Assembly (NCBI GenBank): GCA_012295275.1
Contig: CM022670.1
Span: 7,693,712 to 7,757,711, forward strand
Source: Chrysomallon squamiferum
Taxonomy: Eukaryota; Mollusca; Gastropoda; Neomphalida; Peltospiridae
DNA length: 64,000 nt
Reading direction: 5' to 3'
Under the pieces are notes generated by a model, which had not been told where the DNA came from, searched no databases, and worked only from the letters and a program-made list of their open reading frames with translations. How positions within the stretch are numbered: position 1 is the stretch's first letter; each line of letters starts with the position of its first letter. Positions 22,771-33,433 of the stretch are shown piece after piece. A program made the position numbers and the translations under genes.

Positions 22771-24190
22771 TAACACAAGTGATAAAGGTTTGGCCTTGAA
22801 CAAAAATACATTGTCCTTTCCCCACGGAGTTTCTGTTGTAGTCAACGGAAAATTACCCACTTCTATACGTCATTCTGTTACTTGGGTATCCAGGTACGGT
22901 TATATATATTTTTTTGTATAGAAATACAATCTTAATAGCCCTACTCACACACCCTTATGTACGTGTGTATGTGTGTGTGTGCTTCTATGTATGTATATGT
23001 GAGAGTGTATGGATGTGTTTATGCACTTCTGTGTATATCTGTATGTTTATATGTAAATACCAAGGATATAAATTCAAGAAGGTTTTATTCATTCTTGAAA
23101 TAAATACTGTAAACAATCTTTTGCTAATGCAGACATTATTGAAGTCTGGGTTGTTACTTACATACACGACTTAACATAACCTAAACGTAACTAACATTAC
23201 AATGGTCAACTTTAAGTCAACTCGAACCTAGAGACAGATTTAGAAAATGATTAATTTTTTTAATAAAAAACAAAAATGTCCTTTAATTCTTAAATACATA
23301 CATACATACACACAGATCCATATATTATTCATTTATTGATTAGGATCTGGTACGCAGTAAATTAAAGTAATAAAATTTTCCTAGAAGCTTCTACCTGGAA
23401 AACTTTCTTCTTTGTGTGAATTTCCTAGTAGCATAGCTCTGACGTCACAAATTATTCGTTTGACCTAGAAAATTGCTAGCTATTTTTATTAGGCTCGTGC
23501 ATTTCTCGGAAATCGTCTTTTCTTTATAGTTTATCGTGATCTCTTTGTTTCGCGGAATTGTCACATATCTCACTGCAGCAGAATTTGCATTTATGTTCAT
23601 TCAACCAAAAACAACTAGTCAAGTGTGACGAAACTATATTTTATATTTCTTTACACTAACTGAATATAATTTATTTCTTAATAGAGGAAGGCAGTTTCAC
23701 ACAAATATGCATACATACATATACATACATACATACGTACATACATACATACATATATATATCCATACATAGATACATACACACACATATATACCTACAT
23801 ATGCATACGCACGCATATATCTACTTTACATGCTTGTACTCTAATAATGACGGTTTAAATGTTTACATGGTATAAAGCACACACAAATATTAATTTAAAT
23901 TTTAATTTTAATTTTTCCTCTTCTAAATATTGTACAGCAAACTGCACAGTAATAGTAAAGCCAATATTTGCCTTAGTTTTAAATACACTGCTTGAAAAGA
24001 ATGTTGTGAAAAAAAGAAAAGAAAACGCTATGCAAATGTGGCCATAAAAGATCAAAAGTTATATAATTAACGCATAATGGGTTTCCCAAACCATACATAT
24101 CTTTATATTAAGATTAAAAAAAAAAAAAAAGAAAAAAAAAGAATAGCGTAAAAGCTGATTACTTTAAAAACAAAGTCACGGAGAAAACTC
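22771..24190. other. Spacer with R- and S-type repeats, no gene seen
   Basis: Upstream-flank remnant, TG/TA microsatellite, an R-type repeat (23,275-23,695), TACA repeats and an S-type repeat (about 23,840-24,010). Confidence 0.65.
23275..23695. repeat. R-type spacer repeat, copy 4
   Basis: Parallel to 15,240-15,665 and 20,705-21,135. Confidence 0.8.
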
Positions 24191-24370
24191 TCTCTGCACT
24201 AGGATAATTCCTGTAATGGTCCTTCAGCTTTAGAAGTAAACTGTGATGACTCTACGCTCGAAATCGCTGTCGCTGCTGTAGATGTTGATGATAATCCTTT
24301 CATTTTTCATTCTGAATCAAATACGCCGAATACACTAGCTGCAGCTTTTCCCACTGTTGTTACGTTTTAA
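24190..24370 (-). pseudogene. LRAT exon 4 relic
   Basis: Minus-strand similarity to exon 4 of copy C (gtgggaaaagctgcagc-type start), but the acceptor AG is lost (aaaac precedes the exon) and the frame is interrupted. The matching exon 3 may be relic P5 further upstream on the same strand. Confidence 0.65.
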
Positions 24371-24832
24371 AACGAAAAGATCCTGCGGTAGCCACTTACT
24401 GCATTATCGGTTTTTTTTAAATCACAGAAAGCGGCCTGAATTCAAAATGTTTGCAATAATGAATACAAACAGCAAAACATATAAATACAAGACTACCATG
24501 ACGTGCCGTTCACCAATCTAGAGCCCTGTTATATACAAGAGAAGCAGTTTTATAGGCTTGGAGCTGCGGTTTCGTTATTATTGTATAATAATGCACTCAG
24601 TGTTATTTGTGAAACCATTCATCATTAGCCTCTGTCGAAATGTGTATCTACAACATATTCTAATATTAAACATTGTATGGTCATCATGTCTGAATTTTGT
24701 CCTATCTACAGTATATTTTACAATTAAAAAATGTATGGTCTTCATGTTTCTGTTTTGTCCTATTTTTTATTTTATTTTATTTTATTTTGTTTTCTCTCTC
24801 ACTATTAGTCAAAATAGCTCATCTATTCTGTG

Positions 24833-24948
24833 CTCTTTTTAGCATATCTGCACCGGTTGTCAAAGTTGTCGCAGATACTGAAGCAATATTGTATTTACCA
24901 AAAATTTCATGTCCAACTTTAGACTTTTACTCTCTTCACAGTTTCGTT
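24833..24948 (-). pseudogene. LRAT exon 3 relic P5
   Basis: Degenerate exon 3 on the minus strand, frame closed, Cys-Glu-His block altered. Followed by a diverged F-type flank (25,010-25,370). Confidence 0.7.
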
Positions 24949-26220
24949 AGTTTTATTTCTTAGGTCTTATTTTTGCTCTTGCTTTTTCATCTCTCTTTTT
25001 TCTTTTTCTTTTTTCCTCTGTCTGTCACCCAAAGCGTCTGTCATTGCTCTGTTCTTCATTTTTCTTTCTCACAATGTTAAGTAAGACAATACTATTGAAG
25101 TCAGTTTTGTTCAGTATTTCTTTAAAAAAAAAAAAAAAAAATAGAAATGTTCTTACATTATTTTTATTTGTTTACTTTTTATTTATTTAGATTTCTAAAG
25201 ATAACGCTGTAAAAGAAATACGTTTCATTAAAGTACCGTCATTTTCCTTAATAATTTGACAACCGTTTGTCACAGGTCACCGAGTTTTGACCTCGTAATG
25301 TAAACACATATCCCGTTTCCCTTTGTATCGCAGTCAACGGAAAACTATCTACTTCCATACGTTATTCTGTTCCTCAGGAATTTACGTTGGGTTATATTTG
25401 TTCGTTTCAGATCAGTAAATCCATTATTAATACCCCTTCTCAAAGAATTATTCACATGTTATGTCCATGTATGAATATATAATTTAAAAAAACCCATAAA
25501 AACAAACAAACAAAAAACAAACAACTTATCCATAAACACATAAGATTTAAAATGAGTCAACAACCTTAAATAGTCAAACAATGTTTTATTCTTGGTCGGT
25601 TTTAACGTTTACAAGACATAAAGAATACACATACCTGCCATTAAAACATTTTAACTTTTCTTTTTCACAATATTGTTCAGTAACCCGCACAGTTCTATAT
25701 TTATATTTTCTAACTTAAAGGAATCAAATTAAAAGAAAACGTCAACAAAAAAAAGTGTACAAGGTTTTCAGCCAATATTGATAAATAAGTTAATTGAAGA
25801 AATTGTTTGTGGATAAAGAAAATTACATTTAAAAAAAAACTAAAAACATTCTAGTTTCATTAAAAATTTATAGTTAGTTTTTAACTGAATGAAAGGTACA
25901 ACATTTAAAATAATTAATAAAGCACAATTAGTCAAAATGACGTGTAAAGTTAATTGACTTTTTGATCTTTTATTTTTTAAATATTTCGTTAAAACTCAGT
26001 AGAATTTGAATTGTTCCTGTTATTACATAAAAATAACACAAGCAAACAAAGGCTTCAGGTAAAAAGCAAATAACTAGTTCTTCAAACGTTTTAAATGATA
26101 ATAATGTGTACATACATTTAACAAAAGCTGGATTAGTCAGACAAAACGAAAACAGGAACATTTAGCTAATTATTTTCGAAAATAGTGTCAAATTACTGGA
26201 AACTGTAATTACTGGAATGA
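24949..26220. other. Spacer: F-type flank, S-type fragment, no gene seen
   Basis: It includes the F-type flank at 25,010-25,370, an S-type fragment near 25,580-25,700, and a copy of the inverted-repeat-arm family at about 25,735-25,870. Confidence 0.65.
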
Positions 26221-27668
26221 TCATGATTTTCTGGAAGCAAAGCGTGATGCTTTTTCGCTTGATCCCATTGCAAGCCCTGCTAATGCAGTCGGTGCTCCAT
26301 CTGTGGCAGCTTGAAAAGCAAATTTTCCTAAAGATTCTAACGCGCTCAGTCCCGCTGCTGCTACCTGTTAAAAAAAAAGGATCTTCTGATAGTTTTAACT
26401 GATCTATTTACTGCAGTATCAGTTTTGTTAACTTACGAAAACACTGCAGCAGCTTAGTTACGCGTTGTATCAGTACTGGTAAAAAAATGGTTCAAGTAAT
26501 GACAATAGATAGAAAATATTAAATACATAAGTATTACAACACACCCTGATCTTTTCAACATCCTATCTACACATCTTGTGTCATTGTTGTAATCAACAGA
26601 AGTATTTTCTAATACACAAGATAGTATTATCTACATGTTTGTACGTTGCCCTATTTTCTTTTTAGTCAATCAAGCAAAAATCAGTCTCATTCAGTTATGA
26701 CTACTTCTAAATGGGAACACAGAGGAAAAATAATAATAATTTGTACAAGAAAAAACACTGAGAAAATTATACAAAATATTACATTAAGTGAAAAATACTG
26801 ATCTCACAGATATATATTCTTAAAAGCACAAACAAAATTTCTTTAAAAATCTTTGTTTTGATCGTGACATCTATCATTTAAGTTAAAATACCTGTCTACT
26901 GGCTTTATAATCGTATCTGCACCAGTTGGCGAAGTGTTCGCAGTTGTTTGTAGCAACATTGTATTCACCAAACTTTCTATTTCCAACTTTTGATCTTGCT
27001 CTCTTAACAATTTCTTCTTTGCTAAATGGACTGCACATACATGTAAGAAATGTAACTGTTAGTTTTAACTGCTTCATAAATTGTTATATCTTAAAACAAG
27101 TTACAAACATCGTTATTGCTAAATATTTTACATGAAAAATTTGATTGCTGTTAGAGGTTCTTTATTCAGGTAATATATACACCGAAGTCTGATGGGATTG
27201 GACTGTTCAAAACACGGACATCTATATTAAAATACTTTTAATACTTATTTGTCTATCTTTTTTTTTTTTAAATCTGTCTAAAACTCTACGATGAAACAAA
27301 ATAATATTTGACAGTTACCTTTCCCTAGAATCAACCTTATACGACGACTGACCACAAACAATTTCAAAATCTTCTTCTCTAATAATGCTGTCATTTGTAA
27401 GGTGAACAACTTTTCCATCTCTGGGGAAAAAGAAAAAAATAAAACGATAAGTCATAGATACACGACATAATGATATGTGAAGGTTATGAACAGAGATTCA
27501 GTTATTTGTATATATCTATATCCATATATACATATACATATACATATATATTTATGCAGTATGTATGTATAAAACAGCAAACCATTATAATGTAATCTCA
27601 CCAACAAACACGGCATAATGATCAATATTGGTGCGTTTGAATATTATTATATCTCCTGGTTCTGGCAT
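26221..27668 (-). CDS. LRAT-domain acyltransferase-like protein, copy E (altered splice acceptor)
   Basis: Exons in gene order: 27602-27668, 27319-27418, 26892-27030, 26221-26364. The in-frame reading is 149 residues. MPEPGDIIIF, His17 in HYAVFV, His28 in KVVH and Cys86 in NNCEHFANWCRY keep the catalytic set. The exon 2 acceptor has changed: copy C reads cctag before GAGATGG, copy E reads ccccagag before ATGG. The first AG would shift the frame by one base; the second AG, two bases further in, restores it and drops only the Gly codon. The gene is therefore either one residue shorter than expected or a very young pseudogene. Exons 1-2 and intron 2 are nearly identical to copy C, while exon 3 and its downstream flank are closer to copy A. 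The tail exon (47 residues) is its own. Confidence 0.7.
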
Positions 27669-28932
27669 TGTTGATTTAAGTTGGACTATTTTCCAAGTTA
27701 CCTCGTGAATGAAACGTATGATAAACTTTGTATGTCAGCTTGTTAGTTTGAGATCTTTTGAAACTGAAATTCTTCCTGCTTCTAAAGAATACAACTGACA
27801 TGTATGAAACCTCAACTTGAAGTGTCAAAGGTGAAAGATGACTCAGCACGAATTTTCTTTTATTATTTATTTATATATTTAGTTATTAAAAGATAACGCA
27901 AATAAAATATATTAAATTAAAGTAGCATCATTTTAATATCTGTTTATGTAGTAAAAGCATTTTCTTGGAAATCGCTGTTCACAAGTCACAAAGATTTGGC
28001 CTTGAATAAAAATAGATTTCTCGTTCCTAATTGATTTTGTATTGCGGTCAAAGGAAAATTACCTTTTTCTATAAGTCACTCTATTACACAGGTATCCAGG
28101 TTAAGTTATATTTATAGCCCCACCCACACACACACAGTTGTGGGTATGTGTATGTATATTTGTGTGTATGTATAAATGTCGTATGTGAGTGTGTATGTGT
28201 TTTTGTATTTTTCTGTATATCTGTGTATATAATGTATGTATATATGTGTTTGTATATATATTTATATATGTATTTCTGTGTGTAACTATTTTTACTTTTG
28301 TTATTGTTTTTATTGCTTGTTGTTATTCTTGCTATCTTTTTTCTTATTGTTGTTGCTGTTGTTATTATTAATAATATTATTATTATTATTTATTGTTATT
28401 ATAGCTGTATACTAATTAATATTACATTTGAAAGCTTTCTAACGTTTCTTAATTACACAATTTCTTTTATATTTTTTCACGTATATGTGTGTTTGGGTGT
28501 GTGTGCACACACACACCACACACACATAACCCGATTGTTAAATCATGTTTTTACTTTTCTGAAATGATAAGAAAAAATTTATGTAATTTACCCTCATTTA
28601 TTTACTTCTTTTTTTTCTTTTTGTAATGGATGTATTTCACGTTCCACTGCGCATCTGCCCGTTGTTGGGTAATTGGAGGAGGCAGTTGATTTTGTATTGT
28701 AGTCAAAGGAAAATTACCTGCTTCTATATGTCACTCTGTTACACAGGTATCCAGGTTAAGTTATATTTATAGCCCCACCCACACACACACAGTTATATAC
28801 ATATGCATGTATGTGTGTATGGGATGTGTGTGTCTATGTTTGTACGTATGTATAAATGTCGTGTGTGTGTATGTATGTGTTTATGTATTTTTATGTATAT
28901 ATGTATGTATTTATGTATGCATATGTGTGTCG

Positions 28933-28972
<40 letters not shown>

Positions 28973-29522
28973 TTCTGTGTATAACTATTTTTGCTTTTAT
29001 TATATTTATATTTATTATTATTTTTATTACTGTCGTTATTCTTGTTATTCTTTTTTCTTCTTGTTGTTGTTTCTTTTGTATTTTGTCACGTATATACATC
29101 TATAAATACACACACACATAACGCGATTTTTAAATAATGTTTCTAAAGTATATTTACTTTTCTGTAATGATAAAAAATACTTTATGTAATATTATAATTA
29201 TTTATCACTTTTAAATTATTTATATATCTTTTAATAACATATATTTTTATTTAAACTATTTTACAGTCTATTTAGCGTGCCTAGACCACCTGAATACATA
29301 ATTCAAACCACTATAGTCATTTGACACTCTTTATAAATAATGAGCGAATCTGATTTAGAATAATTAAATATTTCAGTTAGAAGAATACGTACAGTTGGTT
29401 GTACATTCTTATAAACCATAACTAACAAAACACCACAGCAGTTATTTTTTATTTTTGACATCATTTTTTAACGTACCAAGTTTAATTTCTATTGTATTAA
29501 AATGTATTTTTATTGAATATTC

Positions 29523-29558
<36 letters not shown>
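27669..29558. other. Upstream spacer of copy E, twin of 9.05-10.88 kb
   Basis: Same order of blocks as upstream of copy C: flank, TG/TA repeats, a transposon left-end fragment at about 28,625-28,680, more TG/TA repeats including an AT run at 28,938-28,963, then a 30+ T run (29,529-29,561) just before the THAP transposon. No gene is seen; the open frames are repeat translations. Confidence 0.75.
28623..28683 (+). mobile_element. Left-end fragment of the THAP transposon family, twin
   Basis: gtaatggatgtatttcac, then the gcccgttgttgggtaa block, matching 10,099-10,150. It ends abruptly in LRAT-array flank. Confidence 0.7.
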
Positions 29559-29563
<5 letters not shown>

Positions 29564-30793
29564 TAATGGAGGTATTTCACATTCCAATGCGTATGTGCCC
29601 GTTGTTGGGTAAATCGAGGACGCAAATCGCGAGATCTCGCCAAAATAGCCCTACTTGCAAGCAAATTGGTGGGCAAAAGCAATCATGCTCTAATGGGAGG
29701 CCATGACCATTGCTCAGTTATTAACTCTTCTAGTCGCAAAAGTCCGGGAAATGCATACAGAAAACGTGTGTGGGTAATCGCTTCACATAGAAACGAAAAC
29801 GATTTTAATGCTATTGCAAGCAAGAGGGTTTTAAGGTGGGAAGCCAGTGAGCAACAAGAAACATATAGACTATATACTCAACCTGAATATGGGACAGGAT
29901 ATTGTCATAACACCTTGGATATCAAGTACAATAGTTTCAATTATGTTCTTAATTATTCGGTCTACCGCAACTAGTTGAGGTGTTTGTTGCGTGTAGTCAT
30001 AAATACTTAGCATATAATGTTTATAAATATGTACGTGTTTTTCTGAGAACATGATTAAAGGTACAATCTTCAATATAACAGTTATATGTTACACCAAAAT
30101 AAATGGTTTGTTTATAGAGTTTTTTTAAGCATAAAGTATGTATACTTGTGCGTGTTTGTCCTAATTACAGCGAACAGTATACTGTAATTAGACAGGTAAC
30201 TGGTTTTAGCCAATAAGGAAATACGTTAGCTCACATTTCGTTAACCAGATTTAGTTAACCATGTTGCTGTATGTTTTGTTTGTTGAACATAGTATGTGGT
30301 CATTGTTCGGTCAAAGATGTGTCTGCAACAAAGGTGTGAATAATTTGGCTGTAAATGGTATTTCTACAAAGACTTGCTGTACAAACAAGTGACTGCCAAT
30401 GTTTGAAGTGCGTCTGTGGGGGATGAGCAGCTGCTACCCTTTCAATTATACTGTGTGTGTTTGTGTGTATATAAGCAAACAGGCTCCCATTTTTGTATTT
30501 GGGGACGACAGGCTGGATAACAGCATTTATGTATAATAATATTATATTAAGTTTATGTATACATTTATACAGAAAAATATTATATGTACATGTATATAGC
30601 CTTTATATCATCTAATTCGAAATATGTACATGTTAGATGCCAAAGTTGAGAGGCTTCGTTATGTCGCCCATAACATCCTGTCTGTCACGCCCCTCAATTT
30701 TTAGATAGATTAGTTTCAGTCGAGTTTGTCAAGGGACGTTACTCTTCGCGCGAATGCGCAACAGCGGTGTGAAATATCTCCATTTACCTTACG
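29559..30793 (+). mobile_element. THAP-domain DNA transposon, copy 2 (decayed)
   Basis: Twin of 10,884-12,024 with the same inverted-repeat ends (left about 29,559-29,600, right about 30,747-30,793). About 180 bp at 30,115-30,300 has no match in copy 1. Confidence 0.65.
29567..29974 (+). pseudogene. THAP-domain reading frame, broken
   Basis: Counterpart of the frame at 10,892-11,272. A 4 bp repeat insertion (gcaa doubled near 29,658) shifts the frame before the THAP domain, the second zinc Cys is Ser, and a deletion of about 16 bp removes the C-x2-H pair. It cannot form the zinc site. Confidence 0.75.
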
Positions 30794-31414
30794 TTTTGCT
30801 TTCAGTAGCTGCTGTATACTCAGTAACTCGTGCAATTTTGTTCAACTGACCGCGTGGAAAATCAATAACTCTACATCATTTTAAAAAATAATTAAAATTT
30901 AATACGAACCCGAAAAACGTCAACATAGTAATGACTGCAGAACAATGGTTAACTGGCCATTTAATTTTATTAGAAAATATTACACTTGAAAATAGCTGAA
31001 ATGTATTCTTATACCAAACAACCTAATCAGAAGGATGTAAAAGGAAGAGATTTGTTATAATTTCTGACTGTAAAAACATATTAAATTATGTTGCTTTTTT
31101 CGGAAATATATATGACAAACAGATAAACAGATATACACACAGACAGACAGACAGACAGACAGGCAGGCAGGTAAATAGAATGATATATAGATTAATAGAT
31201 AGAGAAATATAAAGGTAGATAGATAGATGGGTTTTAACTGTTGAAATGGTTATGAGTCTCTCTCTTTCTCTCTCCTTCGCTTGAAATATGTCTTTATCTT
31301 TGTCTTTTTATTTGTCATTTTATGTTCATTTTTAAACGTACTGAGACGGCAATTTTTATGAAGATATATACTGATAAATTAGTTTTCATTTTTTTTCTTA
31401 TTCTTCTTTTTCTT

Positions 31415-31513
<99 letters not shown>

Positions 31514-32700
31514 TAGTATGATGATGATGATGATTAATTACTAATGATGATTAAGGAACAAACACATTGAGTAGCGAAGCTCCAATGACAGTTTATTGAC
31601 AATGCGAGGATAACATTTACATTGTACATTAACAAAAATTCATTCAGTATAGCAGATTGAAAGTGCATTTTATAGCAGCATGTGAAACAACATTCTGTAG
31701 TAGACTTCGTTTCCTTATTTCAAACATGACCTTGTTAGTCTCGTTGTCACCTACACTCTTGTCTAAATAAAGCAACGGTAATGAGGTGACCGAGACTAGA
31801 CACAAACGTCAGCTGTAATATTTGAATCGTTTTTATTCGAAAACGAACTTTTTTTTTTTTTTTTTTTTTTAGTTTTTTGTAATATATAATTCTTTACTTT
31901 TTTATATTTTTGATTCGGTTTATTAACAATTATGTTACAATCGCTTTGTCAGTCAAATAAAAACAAAAACAAAAAAAGAGAAAGCATCATCAATGATGAA
32001 AAAAATGTACTTCCGTTAGCTTTCGTGAATTTCCGTTTCTCTAAATATAATAATTCGTATCCCAACGTTGAATAAATACAGTTCACAGACAGACGGACGC
32101 AACATGGCACGCGCATGCGGACAAGAGCTAAACAGTCCAACCGATAATCTCTGCGTCTCTGTTTGACCCCTTCGTGTCACGGAGAGGCTGCCAGGTTTTC
32201 AGCAAAACCTGAATAAATATCACATGATTTTATACTTCAAAAATAAAGAAAGAAAATAAAAAATAAATATTGCACAAAAGACATGTTAAATAATTACAAT
32301 GAACAAGAGCAAATACATTCAGCCGTTTCTCTACATCTAGTAAAATAATATTTCCCTGGAAAGCCTTTAAACTTGCTTTATGGTTAATCCTCATCCGGGT
32401 TCTTTTTTCCACAGCTCTTGTCTCATCTTGGAAGACGTCTGACTGATGCATGTCGGGAAATATGTTCGTGGATTGTACTACTTTATTAATTTTCTCTAAT
32501 CGTGTCAGTTGTAGATCATCTACGGCAAAGAATCTTTCAAATGTTCCACGAAAGGAAAAACACAAACAGTTCCATTGTATATTGTCCAAATACATTTAGC
32601 ACATATATTGCTAACGCAGTCAACATTTTGCCATAAATATGAAAGTTAATTTACAATTTTTAATTTATTATTTATAATTTTAATTTTTAATTTTTTTTTT
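30794..32700. other. Spacer downstream of THAP copy 2; no gene seen
   Basis: Flank shared with 12,025-12,470, then a compound microsatellite (31,399-31,515) and about 31,520-32,220, which has moderate GC content and no counterpart near 13 kb. A GC-richer block at 32,085-32,210 looks like part of an interspersed repeat. A minus-strand frame of 121 residues at 32,230-32,595 has no recognisable domain; it lies downstream of paramyosin and could be distal 3' UTR. Confidence 0.55.
31399..31515. repeat. Compound (CTT)n-(ATT)n-(TTTA)n microsatellite
   Basis: Three adjoining simple repeats in a row. Confidence 0.95.
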
Positions 32701-32737
32701 TTTTTTATTTTTTTTTTTAATTTTTATTTATTTATTT

Positions 32738-32786
32738 ATTCTGAATTCGGGACGTGGTCTACTGGGGAAAGAATGAACGGCATCTG
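32738..32786 (-). other. Conserved block in the paramyosin 3' flank, possible 3' exon
   Basis: On the minus strand a strong acceptor (ctcttttcag) precedes ATGCCGTTC and a 15-codon open frame ending in TAA. The block is the best conserved part of the duplication at 14,075-14,125: three transitions in about 45 bp, two silent in this frame. The other copy has lost the AG. It may be a spliced 3' UTR exon or an alternative C-terminus; this is inference. Confidence 0.3.
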
Positions 32787-32932
32787 AAAAGAGAGAAATA
32801 GTAATCATATAATGTTAGTTTTAGTAAAACTAATAATGAACTTAAATTAGTTTCATTTGAAATTTAAGACTGGAGCAGTGCGTCATATTTTGTTTATATT
32901 GTCTGAGAATGTCAATATAATTTTTATTTTTT

Positions 32933-32938
32933 TATTTT
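32933..32938 (-). terminator. Candidate poly(A) signal of paramyosin
   Basis: AATAAA on the minus strand about 330 nt past the stop codon. The region is T-rich on the plus strand, so the motif can arise by chance; other AATAAA motifs lie near 32,740. Confidence 0.3.
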
Positions 32939-33126
32939 TTTAATATTTTTTTTTATACATATGAAGAAAGAAAGAAAGAAAAAAATACAGAAAGTAAAAG
33001 AAACGAAAGATTGAATAATTAAAGAAATAATAAAAAGTAATAATAAAGAAGAACAAAACAAGAATATAAGCAATTCACACGCGAAGAGAAATAATAAAAC
33101 TGGATTATTCCCCTTTAGTGGAATGT

Positions 33127-33128
33127 GC

Positions 33129-33181
<53 letters not shown>

Positions 33182-33192
33182 TGTGTGTGTTT
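33127..33192. repeat. (TG)n microsatellite in the paramyosin 3' region
   Basis: TG run whose twin at 14,397-14,446 marks the edge of the segmental duplication. Confidence 0.95.
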
Positions 33193-33268
33193 CGTTGTTT
33201 GTGTGAATTTGTCTATGTGTGTTTTTCACTGATAGTATAAGGCCAGAAGGAAAACACACCTATATAAT

Positions 33269-33433
33269 TTACATCTTGACAATTCTCATGTGAGTTTCTC
33301 TCGTCACGGACATTGATCGGGCTCTGCGAACAGCGCCGAGGTTCTTTTCGGCGAGATCGGCTCTGTGCTCGGCATCTTCGATTATTTGCTGAGCTTTGCG
33401 GTATTTGTTCATTGTAAGATTGGCTACATCCTC
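33269..33433 (-). CDS. PRM: Paramyosin exon 14 (residues 817-870) and stop
   Basis: [20 protein letters not shown] to the C-terminus VKM, stop TAA at 33,271-33,269. Ser856, Ser858 and Thr860 lie in a basic RRARSMSVT segment, a plausible kinase target. A good donor-like GTAAAT overlaps the stop codon. Confidence 0.93.
   Translation of the reverse strand, partial: EDVANLTMNKYRKAQQIIEDAEHRADLAEKNLGAVRRARSMSVTRETHMRIVKM

Noticed and set aside
32230-32595. 121-codon minus-strand frame
   Set aside because: No family resemblance, ends in AT-rich DNA, and lies where paramyosin 3' UTR or spacer is expected.
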